Shown here piece after piece: positions 1 to 9,406 of a stretch of 64,000 nt of DNA. Within the stretch, counting starts at the first letter, position 1. Every line of letters begins with the position of its first letter. Source of the stretch: CAVVEC01 sp963770485. Lineage in GTDB: Bacteria; Acidobacteriota; Terriglobia; Terriglobales; Acidobacteriaceae. Where the stretch lies: positions 372,001-436,000 of the forward strand of contig CAVYPX010000016.1 of assembly GCA_963770485.1 (NCBI GenBank), in the 5' to 3' direction. A program made the position numbers and the translations under genes. Below the pieces are notes generated by a model. That model was given only the letters and a program-made list of their open reading frames with translations. It ran no database searches and was not told the origin of the DNA.

Positions 1-71
1 GAGCCGTCCTCTGGTGCGGATGCTGAAACGACGCGGTGGTTGAGCCGATCGCTTGTAAACGAGCCGCTTTA
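1..71. other. Window edge, no gene seen
   Basis: This short stretch lies downstream of the cysQ-like stop codon. None of the six frames shows a recognisable protein end or a start with a ribosome binding site, so I leave it unassigned. Confidence 0.4.
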
Positions 72-878
72 CTACCGTCGCGATCCCGCGGGAAGATGAT
101 CGGTCACCAACGCCAGCAGCTCATCCCTCAGCAGCGGCCCGCAGGCTACCAGTCCGGACAGAAGTGGCGACTTGTTATTGCAGCGCAGCGGCTGATGGTC
201 CAGCGTGCCCACGTAGCCGCCAGCACTCTGCACCAGGGCTGCTCCCGCCGCGACGTCCCATTCATTTTTTGGAGTCAGAGTGAACGTTACATCCGCTAGG
301 CCGGCGGAGACCAGAGCCAGCTTGTAGGCCACCGATCCCATGGGGCGGACTTTCACCGAAGATTTCTCGAACTGCTTCCACTCTCCGCGTTTCACTTCAC
401 TCCGGCTGGCCAGGATCAAAGCACCGTCGAGCGCGGTTCGCTGGCTGGGCCGGGCAGGCTTTCCGTTGTAAGTCATGCCGGAATCCAGCGATCCCAGGAA
501 AGTTTCCTTGGTCGCCGGGTTGCAAATTCCACCCGCGATGGGACAGCCATTTTCAACCATCGCTACCGAAACACAGAATTCGGGAATGCCGGCGACAAAC
601 TCGCGTGTCCCATCCAGCGGATCAACCACCCAGACCCGATTTTTCTGCAGGCGGGTGAAGTCATCCACACTCTCTTCGGAAAGCCAGCCTTCGCCGTCGC
701 GCAATAATTCCTGGCGAAGCACGGCGTCAACTTCGCGGTCAGCTTGGGTAACCGGATCGTGCCCAATCTTGTATTCGGCCTCGATGGCGCCGGAGGTGAA
801 ACGGCTTAGCACGGCACGCGCAGCATCCAGAGCCCGCTGGATGCGCTGCAGAGTTTCAGCATTCGAGTGATTTGTCAT
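72..878 (-). CDS. cysQ: CysQ-type 3'(2'),5'-bisphosphate nucleotidase / inositol monophosphatase family
   Basis: A 268-residue magnesium-dependent phosphatase. From family knowledge, CysQ removes the 3' phosphate of PAP or PAPS, the by-product of sulfate activation. The metal-site motifs are visible: WLSEES (65-70), DPLDGT (86-91) and WDVAAG (207-212), with GSVAYKLALVSAG before the last. An in-frame ATG exists 66 bases further out, but the ATG at 878 is preferred because it gives the usual length and leaves 20 bases after the upstream permease ORF. It is the last gene of an operon with ATP sulfurylase/APS kinase and a TauE-like permease, which favours PAP phosphatase over a pure inositol phosphatase. 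The exact substrate cannot be read from the sequence. Confidence 0.85.
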   Translation of the reverse strand: MTNHSNAETLQRIQRALDAARAVLSRFTSGAIEAEYKIGHDPVTQADREVDAVLRQELLRDGEGWLSEESVDDFTRLQKNRVWVVDPLDGTREFVAGIPEFCVSVAMVENGCPIAGGICNPATKETFLGSLDSGMTYNGKPARPSQRTALDGALILASRSEVKRGEWKQFEKSSVKVRPMGSVAYKLALVSAGLADVTFTLTPKNEWDVAAGAALVQSAGGYVGTLDHQPLRCNNKSPLLSGLVACGPLLRDELLALVTDHLPAGSRR

Positions 879-898
879 GGATGGCTCGAGATTCGTGA

Positions 899-1667
899 TC
901 ACGCCCATAGCATTCGCGCGCCTGTGGCCAGCAATACCGCGCACAGGAGACGTCTCAACCAGGGCACCGGAAGGCGAGTGCTCAGATGCGAACCCAGCAC
1001 CCCACCGGGAATGGAACCAATCAACAATGACCCAACCAGGTAGGGATCAATGTTGCCCAGCCGAAAGTGCAGCAGGCTGGTCACGCCCGTCAGCAACACC
1101 GCGTGCACAATGTCGGTACCCACCATCGCCCTGGGCGAGAAGCTGTAGAACAGACAGCAGCAGCATCATGATGATGCTGCCCGAGCCCACCGACGTCATA
1201 CCCACCAGAAATCCCGCCAGCAGGCCGATCCCGGTCATTCCCACCAGCGACTTCATGGTGGGCGGGCGATGGGCCACGTGTTCCTCGATCCGGGTTTGGA
1301 ACAGAAGCAGAGTCGGAATGCAGATCAGCAGGACTCCAATGGCCGAAGTGATGAACGTGTTGACGCCACTCCCGTAAACAGTTCGGAGATGGCCCAGCAG
1401 ACTGACACCCAGGATCGAGCCCGGAACGCTGCCGGTGGCCAGCGCCACAACCACTTTGCGTCGGACGGTTCCCTTGCTCAAGTGTACCCAGCTCGAGCCG
1501 ATCTTGGTCACGAAATTGAACAGCGCGTCCGAACCGACCGCGACGATGGGCGGCACTCGCAGAACGAAAATCAGGAGCGGCAGCAAGAGAACACCGCCGC
1601 CCACGCCGGTCATGCCGATCAGAGTGCCGACCACAAAGCCAATCAAGATTTTAGCCGCGATGAGCAT
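899..1667 (-). pseudogene. TauE/SafE-family sulfite/sulfate permease, single-base frameshift
   Basis: A polytopic membrane protein of the TauE/SafE family of anion exporters or permeases. The first part (1667 to about 1155) starts MLIAAKILIGFVVGTLIG and has the GMTGVGGG and VGMTSVGSGS glycine motifs. The last part (1126 to 899) is in another frame and reads VGTDIVHAVLLTG. On the minus strand the junction is ctgctgctg-t-ctgttctac. Dropping that one t (plus-strand a near 1154) gives MMLLLLFYSFSPRAMVGTDI, the expected family sequence, and one ORF of about 255 residues. So the gene is either newly broken or mis-called at one base. It lies between the sulfurylase and cysQ genes, which suits a sulfur oxyanion transport role. 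Confidence 0.85.
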
Positions 1668-1709
1668 ACAGAAATCCGTTACTAATTTGCCGGGAGCTTC
1701 CCTTCGCGA

Positions 1710-3455
1710 TCAAACTCCCTGGCCATTGACTCCGATGAAGCCCTCGCGCTCCAGATGCAGAATGATCTCTTGCGCCGCCTCTTCCGGTGACAGGTCGGAC
1801 GTATCGATCACAACTTCTGCGTCCTTCGGCTCTTCATAGGGATCGGAAATGCCGGTGAACTCCTTGAGGATTCCCGCCCGCGCCTTGGCATAAAGCCCCT
1901 TACGATCGCGCTGCTCGCAGGTTTCCACCGGGGTTGCGATATGCACCAGGATGAAACCGCCGACGGTCTCGATCATGCTCCGCACGGCTTTGCGAGTCGC
2001 GTCGTACGGCGCAATGGGAGCGCAAATGGCGATACCGCCATTCTTGGTGATCTCCGAAGCCACATACCCAATGCGCCGGATATTGATGTCGCGATGCTCC
2101 TTGGAGAAGCCCAGTTCCGAAGACAGATGTTTGCGAACCAGATCGCCGTCCAGCAGCGTCACCGGACGGCCGCCAGTCTCCAAGAACTTAGTTACCAGAA
2201 CGTTGGCGATGGTCGATTTGCCCGACCCGGACAGCCCGGTAAAGAAAATCGTCACACCCTGCTTATGCCGGGGGGGATAGCTGCGGCGCAACTCCTGCAC
2301 TACTTCCGGATAGGTAAACCAGCTTGGGATTTCACGTCCCCCGTTGAGTCGCTCCCGGAGTTCGGTGCCGGAAATATTCAGAACGCGCGAACCGTTCGGC
2401 ACTTCGCTGTCCGGCACGTACTTGTCCTGGTCCTCCAAATAAACCATCATGTTGAAGGGAACCATGCAGACGCCAATATCGGTCTCGTGCTTCTTGAATA
2501 ACTCCTGAGCCTCGTAAGGACCGTAGAAAGGTCTTCCGTCGGCGTCCTTTCCGGGCCCGGCGTGATCGCGGCCCACGATGAAATGCGTGACGCCGTGATT
2601 CTTGCGGATCAGCGCGTGCCAGATCGCTTCCCGAGGTCCGCCCATGCGCATCGCCAATGGCAGCATGGAGAGCTTTACCGTTCCTGCTGGGAATTTCGGC
2701 AAAAGCAATTGGTAGCAACGTACGCGTGTGAAGTAATCCACGTCACCCGGCTTGGTCATACCGACCGACGGGTGAATCAGGAGATTGGCCTCAACCTGTT
2801 TCGCCGCCCGGAAAGTCAGTTCCACGTGAGCGCGGTGCATGGGATTGCGTGTTTGGAATGCCACTACACGGCGCCAGCCCAGCCGCGCGAACTCCGCCCG
2901 CACTTCCGCTGGAGTGAGACGCAAGGCGTGGAAATCGTAGTGGGCAGGCATCTGCGTGCCTTCCAGCCGTCCTCCCACGTACCAGGGATTGGCTTTGTTC
3001 AGCAAATAATCGACGGCCGGGTGAACCGTGCTGGTCGTGTTGAATACTGATTTTGCCTCGGCCTTGCGGTCCGGTTGCCAGACATCCTCCACCTGCAGCA
3101 CGGCCAGCATCACCCCTTCGGGGTCACGCAAGGCCACCTTGCTGCTGCCTGGCTTCAGCGACTTGGCAAAATCCTCTTTCACATCGAGGGTAATCGGCAT
3201 GGGCCAGAGCACACCGCTCTTCAGCCGCATATTTTGGCAGACGCCTTCGTAGTCGTCCCGCGTCATGAATCCTTGCAGAGGCGAGAAACCACCGCTTAAC
3301 AGAAGTTCGAGATCGCAAATCTGGCGTGGTGTGAGATCCCACGACGGCCATTCGCGCGAATGGCCTTTCAGTTCATCAATTCGCTGTGGTTGAGCAATGA
3401 GATTAACAAGTTCTCCGCCATGCGGCGGGATAATATGACTGGTCGAAGCGGTCAA
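1710..3455 (-). CDS. sat/cysC: Bifunctional sulfate adenylyltransferase / APS kinase
   Basis: This enzyme makes APS from sulfate and ATP and then phosphorylates it to PAPS, the first two steps of sulfate assimilation. From the N terminus it has a PUA-like segment beginning IIPPHGGELVNL, the ATP-sulfurylase core with QTRNPMHRAH (about 201-210) and GRDHAGPG (295-302), and an APS-kinase domain with the P-loop GLSGSGKST (407-415) and DGDLVR (436-441). The frame stays open to an ATG at 3800, but that 115-residue extension resembles nothing. I prefer the TTG at 3455, which has GGGAGG nine bases upstream and puts PHGG near the N terminus as in the family (581 aa). Permease and cysQ-like genes follow on the same strand, 42 and 20 bases apart. 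Confidence 0.93.
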   Translation of the reverse strand: MTASTSHIIPPHGGELVNLIAQPQRIDELKGHSREWPSWDLTPRQICDLELLLSGGFSPLQGFMTRDDYEGVCQNMRLKSGVLWPMPITLDVKEDFAKSLKPGSSKVALRDPEGVMLAVLQVEDVWQPDRKAEAKSVFNTTSTVHPAVDYLLNKANPWYVGGRLEGTQMPAHYDFHALRLTPAEVRAEFARLGWRRVVAFQTRNPMHRAHVELTFRAAKQVEANLLIHPSVGMTKPGDVDYFTRVRCYQLLLPKFPAGTVKLSMLPLAMRMGGPREAIWHALIRKNHGVTHFIVGRDHAGPGKDADGRPFYGPYEAQELFKKHETDIGVCMVPFNMMVYLEDQDKYVPDSEVPNGSRVLNISGTELRERLNGGREIPSWFTYPEVVQELRRSYPPRHKQGVTIFFTGLSGSGKSTIANVLVTKFLETGGRPVTLLDGDLVRKHLSSELGFSKEHRDINIRRIGYVASEITKNGGIAICAPIAPYDATRKAVRSMIETVGGFILVHIATPVETCEQRDRKGLYAKARAGILKEFTGISDPYEEPKDAEVVIDTSDLSPEEAAQEIILHLEREGFIGVNGQGV

Positions 3456-3926
3456 TTCCTTGAACCTCCCAGGTTCGTTGATATTTGTTCTCGACTGCCT
3501 TTGTCCGGCTCGTTGTTCCAGACGCAGGAACGCGAAGTTCAGCACTTGCAGATGTGTGAGGGGGCCAAACTCCAAAAACTTGTTCTGACAGAGTACTACG
3601 CCAACCCGTATCACACAAAATTTTAGATTGCGCAAGGATGAGTCAAACAAAACAGGATGCAATTCCCATACCTTCGGCGATGCGCAAATTGTCTTCTTTA
3701 TTGTTGAAAATAAAGAGGTTGCTGTGGATGAATGAGGAAATCCAGCCCTCACGGCAACAATGTGCAAATGTTTGCGACAAAACTGCTTTTGAGGCGGCAA
3801 TGTGGGCTTCAGCAGCTTAGGGTTTCGTGGTTGTTCGGATTTCGTAAGAAGCAGAGCTTTCTTCGCCGGGCAGGCTGCCTGCGGACGGGATGTTGTAACG
3901 AAGCCCGCGGCATCGGGTGCTTATTG
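3456..3926. other. Intergenic, probable leader/promoter of the sulfur operon
   Basis: This holds 471 bases between the proposed TTG start of the sulfurylase gene and the stop of the next gene. It is AT-richer than its neighbours. The open frames in it look like shadows. I could not assign a promoter, riboswitch or terminator. Confidence 0.4.
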
Positions 3927-5162
3927 TTACGGCGTGATTTCATAGACGACGCTAAACGCCGTACCGTACAAATTGCCCTTCGAATCGAGAACCAGCCGCC
4001 CATCGGGCGGGCTCTCGGACGGGTTAGGAAACTCGTACAACACCTTATATTTCCACTCGCCGTGAGGGCCGGGACTCAACTCGTAGACCACCCCGCAGCC
4101 ATCAAAGCATGAGCCGGTCCCACCGGTTCCAGTGGTGCCGTACAGATTCCCTGCTTTATCAAACACAATCGCGGTGGCTGGCTCGAATCCGTCCCGCGGC
4201 TTCAGGAACCCGTATAGCACGCTGTGAGCCCAGCGTCCATGCGGGTCGCGGGTTAGCTTGAAAACAGTGCCGCATCCGCCATAGCATGCGTTTCCGCCGC
4301 GAGTATTTGTACCGTAGACATTTCCTGAGGCGTCAAGAACAACTCCGTCCAACGGCCACATCCCGTCCGGGCAGGGGGACCCCCCGCGGCAGAAACTATA
4401 CGGCAACTGGTCCTTCCCCCCGTCCGATCCGTGCCGCAGACGGAAGACGGTACCGGCCCCGTACAACCCACCATTTCTGGTCGTGCCATACAGGTCCCCA
4501 GACTTGCCGACCGTTGGCGGATCATAAGGACCAGATGCGTCGTGGGGTCGCGAGCCGAAGCTGTAGAGAACGTTGTAGGTCCAGCCGCTCGATCCCGACG
4601 TCAGCTCAAAGACAACCCCCATGCCGTAGAGACCCGAACCGGCAGTGCCCAAGAGGTTTCCATCCTTGTCCGGAACCAAGCCGGCCGATGTGCCGCCCCC
4701 ATCAGGGCAGCTGTACTGCTCGCAGAACGCATACAGCACGGTAAAGGTCCAGCCGGTCGAACCGGAGCTTAGTTCAAAGATTGTTCCGCGGTCGTAGGTG
4801 CCGCCGACCGGCGTTGTGCCGTACAAATTCCCAGCTGCATCGAAAATCAAGTCGCCATTCGGGGCCTCTCCGTCCGTCTTAGAGTTGAAGCTGTACAGCG
4901 TAGTAACCGTCCATTTGCCTTTAGCATCGGGCGTCATCTCGAAAATTGAACCCTCACTGTAGTCACCGCCGCCGGTGGTCGCGCCGAAGAGGTTTCCCTT
5001 GTTGTCAAACGTCAGCCCGCTCCAGAGCCCGCCGGGAATGACCGCAAGCACCTTGTACTTCGGCTTAGCCCAAGCGCCCGGCGTTAGAGACAGAGCTACG
5101 GTCAGGACCACCAAAGCGTGGGTCACAGCGAAGACCACCGGTTCAGCCGCATGGGAGACCAC
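3927..5162 (-). CDS. Secreted GloVer tandem-repeat protein A (seven repeats)
   Basis: A 411-residue exported protein of the GloVer repeat family (TIGR03803-type, common in Acidobacteriota). The function is unknown. It opens with a signal peptide (hydrophobic LVVLTVALSLT then AWA). Seven repeat units follow, each ending in a block such as NLFGATTGGG, NLYGTTPVGG, DLYGTTRNGG or NVYGTNTRGG, then a GTVFxL strand. The protein ends just after the seventh unit (VVYEITP) with no sorting tail or membrane anchor. Units 5 and 6 carry Cys pairs in the loop before the GTVF strand (ACYGGCG, SCFDGCG), and two linkers also carry Cys pairs. The start is GTG with no clear Shine-Dalgarno. It lies downstream of the flippase operon on the same strand, 100 bases away. 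Confidence 0.85.
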   Translation of the reverse strand: MVSHAAEPVVFAVTHALVVLTVALSLTPGAWAKPKYKVLAVIPGGLWSGLTFDNKGNLFGATTGGGDYSEGSIFEMTPDAKGKWTVTTLYSFNSKTDGEAPNGDLIFDAAGNLYGTTPVGGTYDRGTIFELSSGSTGWTFTVLYAFCEQYSCPDGGGTSAGLVPDKDGNLLGTAGSGLYGMGVVFELTSGSSGWTYNVLYSFGSRPHDASGPYDPPTVGKSGDLYGTTRNGGLYGAGTVFRLRHGSDGGKDQLPYSFCRGGSPCPDGMWPLDGVVLDASGNVYGTNTRGGNACYGGCGTVFKLTRDPHGRWAHSVLYGFLKPRDGFEPATAIVFDKAGNLYGTTGTGGTGSCFDGCGVVYELSPGPHGEWKYKVLYEFPNPSESPPDGRLVLDSKGNLYGTAFSVVYEITP

Positions 5163-5261
5163 CTTGGTTCAAGAGGACTCGCACAGGGGATGCGAGGCGG
5201 AAACCCTCGACGGGCATGAATATACCACGAGTGGCGGCTAAGGTGACGCCCTCTGTTTCCC

Positions 5262-6788
5262 TTATCGGCCGCTCTCCTGCTGAAAATACTCCACCATTCT
5301 GCCGCGCAGTTGCACCCCGGTAGGTTCGCGCGTAAAAAACAGCCAGAGCAGAGCGACACTATACGCAGTCAGGCCCACAGACAGATTCAGGACGAGCTGC
5401 CAGTAACCGTGGGCGTAGAAAAAGTGCTGCATCGCCATCAGAGCCAGCGCCATGGGAAGACAGAAAAGAACCGGGTAGAGAAGACTCTCCCGTACGAACC
5501 CCCACAAAGGTATGCCCAGCTGCCGGCATAAGTGCCGGGGCAGGAAAAATAGCGCGGTGCACGATAACGGAATCGCCGTTCCGATCGCGTCGCCTACAAT
5601 GCCGAATGGCCGAATCAGCGCGATGCTGAGAATTACGTTGGCGATCCCTTCCAGCAACACCACCACCGCCAGCGTGCGGTGCAAGCTCATGCCGAACAGG
5701 ATCCGGTTGGATGTGGCTTGAGCGTAGTAGAGGGACGAAGGAATCAAGAGAATGAGCAGAATGGTGTAACTGGAGACATAGCGTGGTCCGACCCAGGCCT
5801 CGATCACCGACTTTCCCAGGATGACAAGGGCGGTGCAGACAGGAAACATCGTCAGCGCGCAGGCCCGGTTCCCAGTCACAAAGATCCTGCGCAGCCGATC
5901 GTAATCCCCCGTCGCGTGAAATTGGCTGGACATCGGCGTGAAGATCTGCGCCAGGCTGCTGACCACGTCGCCGGCATAGTCGACCAGCCGTGCCCCAATC
6001 GAGAAATATGTGATCGCCGAGGCGGAAAGAAAACTGCCGATGATTACTGCGTCCGTTTTGAAGCGCAGCCGCCCGGCCACGATGATCAGGAAGGTGACCG
6101 AGCCGTAATCGGCCACTTGCCGCAATGTTGCGCGATTCACATAGCGCAATCCATAAGGGATGCGGACTAAACGTCGCGCAACTGCAAAATTCACCGCCGA
6201 ACCGGCCAGCGGAAGCGCCACAGTGATCAAAGTTACTGTTTTCAGTCCCAAGCCGTGCCAAAGAGCCAGAAGAATCAGCACGGCGCGCAGTAAAGTCGAA
6301 ATGATTTGGGTCCAATTGATCACATAAAAGCTTTGCAATCCTTCAAGAATGCCTCCGGACACTCCAAGTGGGAAGCCGAGCGCCAGGGCAGTTCCCACCA
6401 TAAAGAAAAGGATGCGGGCGTCGCCACGAAGCGCGGGCGGAATATGAAAGAACCGGCCCACATAAAGACTCCCCACGACAGTGAGTGCCATCAGGAAAAG
6501 TCCAACGCAGCCGTAGCTGAATAAGCTGGTATTGATCAGCCGGGCAAGCTGATCCATCTCACCCGTGGCCTTGAACTTGGCCACATACCGAACCAGGGAA
6601 GAGCGAATCCCGAAGTCAAACAACCCGTAATAACCCGTGACCGAGAACACCAGGATCCAAACGCCGAACGCATCGTCTCCCAGGTGGTGCAGGATGAATG
6701 GCGAAAGGAAGAATCCAACTACAATGCTGGTGCCCAGGCCAGCCCAACTGGAGGCCACATTCTTCACAGCTTGAATTTTCAAGCTCAT
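5262..6788 (-). CDS. Wzx-like polysaccharide flippase (MOP superfamily)
   Basis: A 508-residue polytopic inner-membrane protein of the oligosaccharide flippase family, which moves lipid-linked oligosaccharide units across the membrane. Visible traits are an amphipathic start (MSLKIQAVKNVASSWAGLG), about 12-14 hydrophobic spans, and the first-repeat pattern GDDAFGVWILVFSVTGYYGLFDFG typical of these proteins, shown here only as spans at about 38-62. The length matches the family. The ATG at 6788 lies 18 bases after the stop of the preceding gene, making it the last gene of an operon with a GT2 enzyme, a phosphopantetheinyl transferase and a beta-rich protein. The cargo is unknown. It could also export another lipid-linked molecule. 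Confidence 0.85.
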   Translation of the reverse strand: MSLKIQAVKNVASSWAGLGTSIVVGFFLSPFILHHLGDDAFGVWILVFSVTGYYGLFDFGIRSSLVRYVAKFKATGEMDQLARLINTSLFSYGCVGLFLMALTVVGSLYVGRFFHIPPALRGDARILFFMVGTALALGFPLGVSGGILEGLQSFYVINWTQIISTLLRAVLILLALWHGLGLKTVTLITVALPLAGSAVNFAVARRLVRIPYGLRYVNRATLRQVADYGSVTFLIIVAGRLRFKTDAVIIGSFLSASAITYFSIGARLVDYAGDVVSSLAQIFTPMSSQFHATGDYDRLRRIFVTGNRACALTMFPVCTALVILGKSVIEAWVGPRYVSSYTILLILLIPSSLYYAQATSNRILFGMSLHRTLAVVVLLEGIANVILSIALIRPFGIVGDAIGTAIPLSCTALFFLPRHLCRQLGIPLWGFVRESLLYPVLFCLPMALALMAMQHFFYAHGYWQLVLNLSVGLTAYSVALLWLFFTREPTGVQLRGRMVEYFQQESGR

Positions 6789-6806
6789 CCGTGTCCGTTG
6801 TAGCCT

Positions 6807-7862
6807 TCACTGCGGGCGCTGCGACCTCGAACTCGCGGTATGCAATACGCCGGCTGAAGGCGTACGTTCAAGCGCGGGCTCTAGTTCGGCCGGATAAATG
6901 CCGAACAACACATTGAGTCCATACTGCTCGAGGTCGATCTCCTGCAGGCACCGCTTCGCGGCCAAATCGTACAGTGCGATGTGAGTGGGTTTTCCTGTTT
7001 CCCGAAATCCGTGTTTGATCCAGAGGACATTCTCTCGGAATTTAGTCTTGCGGACCCGCGTAAATCCTACCCACAGTCTGCGTTCATCGAGCGGCAACAG
7101 GCCCCGACACCAGCCGAGCAGGACTGACCTTTCATTGTCAATCACATTCAGATCCACGATTTGCTCGACCTTCAACGAATCACGATTTGCAGTGACGATG
7201 TGCCCGTCCACGGTTGTGAAGTAAACATGTTTGCCAAACGCCACACCGTCGTGCGGCCCTTGCACCCCGATGCTAATCCTCTTCTCAGGGTTAGTGAGGC
7301 AGACCGCGTCACGCTGCGATAAACGAGTTACCCACACGTCGTGCCCCAGTTCGAATACAAAATTGGGATGCGACCGATGCGGCTTGGTGCTTTCCACCTT
7401 GCGGTAATCCACGGCGCGCGAAAATCGCGACCAGGGATCTTCGCCCAGCACGTCCCATTCCGCCAGTACTTTACCTTCCAAAGTGAACTTCACCACCATA
7501 TCCAGACCGGTATTGGCCACCAGCAGGTTGCCGTCGTGAGTGGGCGCGACGTGATGCAGATCATTGAAGCAGGGGAGCGAAACGTATCCGATCCGCTTGA
7601 ATTCCGGGACCTGAAGCACAAGAACCTCGGTAGAGGTACAAGCGTAAAGATTCCGGCCGCTCAGGGTACCGGCCTTGAAGACGATGGAAGCTTCATCACT
7701 GGCCCGGACTTCCGGAGGGCTCTTGTATTCCAAGCAGATTCTCGATTCCTCCACCTCCGGATTCACTTGCAGGATCAGGGCAGAGTCGTACAGACGATAT
7801 TCCTCCTCGGTTCGCAAGAGCAATTCTCGTTGCCTCGCTCCCAGTAGGTATAGGTTACTCAC
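6807..7862 (-). CDS. Uncharacterised beta-rich (propeller-like) protein
   Basis: I do not recognise a named family. The product is about 351 residues if it starts at the GTG at 7862, which overlaps the end of the phosphopantetheinyl transferase gene by eight bases. A longer frame back to 7958 overlaps that gene much more and is less likely. The protein lacks a signal peptide and membrane spans. It has repeated short beta-strand patterns such as DLHHVAPTHDGNLLVANTG, GPHDGVAFGKHVYFTTVDG and RRLWVGFTRV, like YncE or SMP-30 propellers. Conserved-looking His and Asp (LHH, HDG) may bind a ligand. Tight coupling to the transferase and flippase suggests a role in making a surface or lipid-linked product. 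That is inference only. Confidence 0.6.
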   Translation of the reverse strand: MSNLYLLGARQRELLLRTEEEYRLYDSALILQVNPEVEESRICLEYKSPPEVRASDEASIVFKAGTLSGRNLYACTSTEVLVLQVPEFKRIGYVSLPCFNDLHHVAPTHDGNLLVANTGLDMVVKFTLEGKVLAEWDVLGEDPWSRFSRAVDYRKVESTKPHRSHPNFVFELGHDVWVTRLSQRDAVCLTNPEKRISIGVQGPHDGVAFGKHVYFTTVDGHIVTANRDSLKVEQIVDLNVIDNERSVLLGWCRGLLPLDERRLWVGFTRVRKTKFRENVLWIKHGFRETGKPTHIALYDLAAKRCLQEIDLEQYGLNVLFGIYPAELEPALERTPSAGVLHTASSRSQRPQ

Positions 7863-8622
7863 CGCTCGCGGTCCTCCCGGCCTCAACCGCCAGGGCGGCA
7901 ATGTAGCTGGCGGGCAGAGGTATCTCCTGCAGCCACCAGCGTCCCGCCTCTGCCCCATCGGGCCGAGTGCCGAGCAGGGCTGCCGGTTCTTCCTGCGTAA
8001 ACGACACGTCGAACTGGTGCAAGGGATGGGACAGACCTTCTCCTATGGCCTTGATGTAAGCTTCTTTGCGGGTCCAGCAGCGGAAGAACGCTTCGTGCCG
8101 CTGCTCTTCGGGAAGATTCCGTAGAGCGAGCCTTTCCGCCGCAGAGAAAAATCGCTCGGCGATTTGTTCGGGGTCGAAATTCTCGCGGATGCGCTCGACG
8201 TCGATTCCAACCCTGCGATTCCAGGCAAAAGCGCAGACCGCGAACACGTCGGTATGCGACACATTAAAGGCCAGGGTGGCGCCGCGTGCCGGCGTGTTCA
8301 GGCTGGGTTTGCCGTGGGTCGAATAAGTGAAGCAGAGTTCGGCGGGCGAAGTGCTCAGATACGACGCCAGGAGGATACGCAATCGTCCACGGCTCAAGAC
8401 ATATTCATTGCGATTCTTCTCGAAATGAAAACGGCCGGCGCGTTCTTTTTCGTCGTCTGACAGAAACTCCTGCAGCCGCGGAATCTCAGGAGAAAAAAGA
8501 TTCAGCGGACCGTGCCACACGTGCACATCGTGTTCCCCCAAAGAGCGAGTTGATGGACCCGGCCCGCCCGTTTTCCATTCATAAATCTCGAGCTTCACTT
8601 CGGAATGGATACCGGTGACCAT
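7855..8622 (-). CDS. 4'-phosphopantetheinyl transferase, Sfp type
   Basis: A 255-residue transferase that loads phosphopantetheine from CoA onto acyl, aryl or peptidyl carrier proteins. The two family signatures are present: VGIDVERIR with the Mg-binding Asp and Glu, and FRCWTRKEAYIKAIGEGL with the WxxKEA motif. The length fits the two-lobed Sfp class rather than the short AcpS class. The ATG at 8622 lies ten bases after the stop of the GT2 gene. No carrier protein, NRPS or PKS is visible in the window, so the partner must be elsewhere. Its place in a glycosyltransferase/flippase operon is unusual. Confidence 0.9.
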   Translation of the reverse strand: MVTGIHSEVKLEIYEWKTGGPGPSTRSLGEHDVHVWHGPLNLFSPEIPRLQEFLSDDEKERAGRFHFEKNRNEYVLSRGRLRILLASYLSTSPAELCFTYSTHGKPSLNTPARGATLAFNVSHTDVFAVCAFAWNRRVGIDVERIRENFDPEQIAERFFSAAERLALRNLPEEQRHEAFFRCWTRKEAYIKAIGEGLSHPLHQFDVSFTQEEPAALLGTRPDGAEAGRWWLQEIPLPASYIAALAVEAGRTASGE

Positions 8623-8632
8623 TGATCTCTCG

Positions 8633-9406
8633 CTAGTTTCTGGCGTCCGAAGCGCGTTCCGGAGTGGACCCGGGGGATGAATCGTGTACGGCGGCAGGGG
8701 CCCGGACCGCGACCACCGGTTCCTTGATGGAATACTTCAGCAGGCACCAAATCGCCCGAACCCCATCTTTCCATCCGATCTTTTTACCTTCTTCGTAGGT
8801 GCGTCCCCAGTAACTGATGCCAACTTCGTAAATTCGCAGGCGTCGTTTGGCGACTTTGACTGTGATCTCCGGCTCGAATCCGAAGCGGTTCTCCTCGATG
8901 GGAATGGACTGGATGACCTCGCGCCGGAAAGCCTTGTAGCAAGTCTCCATATCGCTCAGGTTGATGTTGGTAAGACAATTGGAGAGCAGCGTCAAGGCGC
9001 GGTTTCCCACCGAGTGCCAGAAGTAGAGTACACGATGTGGGGCGGCGCCCAGGAAGCGCGAGCCGTAAACCACGTCGGCTTTGCCCTGAATCAGCGGATC
9101 GAGAAGGATCGGATAATCCCCCGGATCGTATTCCAGGTCCGCATCCTGTATGAGCACGAAATCACCGGTAGTTTCCTGAATGCCGCGGCGGAGTGCCGCT
9201 CCCTTGCCCTCGTTGCTGGGCTGCAGAAAAACCCGGAGCGCTGGGTGTTGCCCCTGCATTTCGGCGAGAAGTTCCCGCGAACCGTCGCGCGAACCGTCAT
9301 CCACGCAGATCAATTCGAGTTCGAGCGGAACCGCGAGCACCCGCTCTACCACGGCCTGCAAGGTGGCGCGCTCGTTATAGACCGGCATGACGACCGACAA
9401 TTTCAT
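8633..9406 (-). CDS. GT2 family glycosyltransferase (polyprenyl-phosphate type)
   Basis: A 257-residue GT-A glycosyltransferase resembling dolichyl/undecaprenyl-phosphate sugar transferases. It shows the start SVVMPVYNERATL, the nucleotide-binding ICVDDGSRDGS, the metal-binding IQDADLEYDP (DxD-like), VYGSRFLG and a C-terminal TYEEGKKIGWKDGVRAIW block common in this subgroup. It has no C-terminal membrane helices, so it probably acts at the inner face of the membrane. It is the first gene of the envelope operon, and the promoter should lie between 9407 and about 9700. No good Shine-Dalgarno precedes the ATG. The sugar and acceptor cannot be told from sequence. Confidence 0.88.
   Translation of the reverse strand: MKLSVVMPVYNERATLQAVVERVLAVPLELELICVDDGSRDGSRELLAEMQGQHPALRVFLQPSNEGKGAALRRGIQETTGDFVLIQDADLEYDPGDYPILLDPLIQGKADVVYGSRFLGAAPHRVLYFWHSVGNRALTLLSNCLTNINLSDMETCYKAFRREVIQSIPIEENRFGFEPEITVKVAKRRLRIYEVGISYWGRTYEEGKKIGWKDGVRAIWCLLKYSIKEPVVAVRAPAAVHDSSPGSTPERASDARN

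Noticed and set aside
1269..2501. Plus-strand ORFs antisense to the sulfur operon
   Set aside because: They are shadows of conserved genes on the minus strand.
3456..3800. N-terminal extension of the sulfurylase gene to ATG 3800
   Set aside because: The 115 extra residues resemble no sulfurylase, and the TTG at 3455 has a good ribosome binding site and a family-like start.
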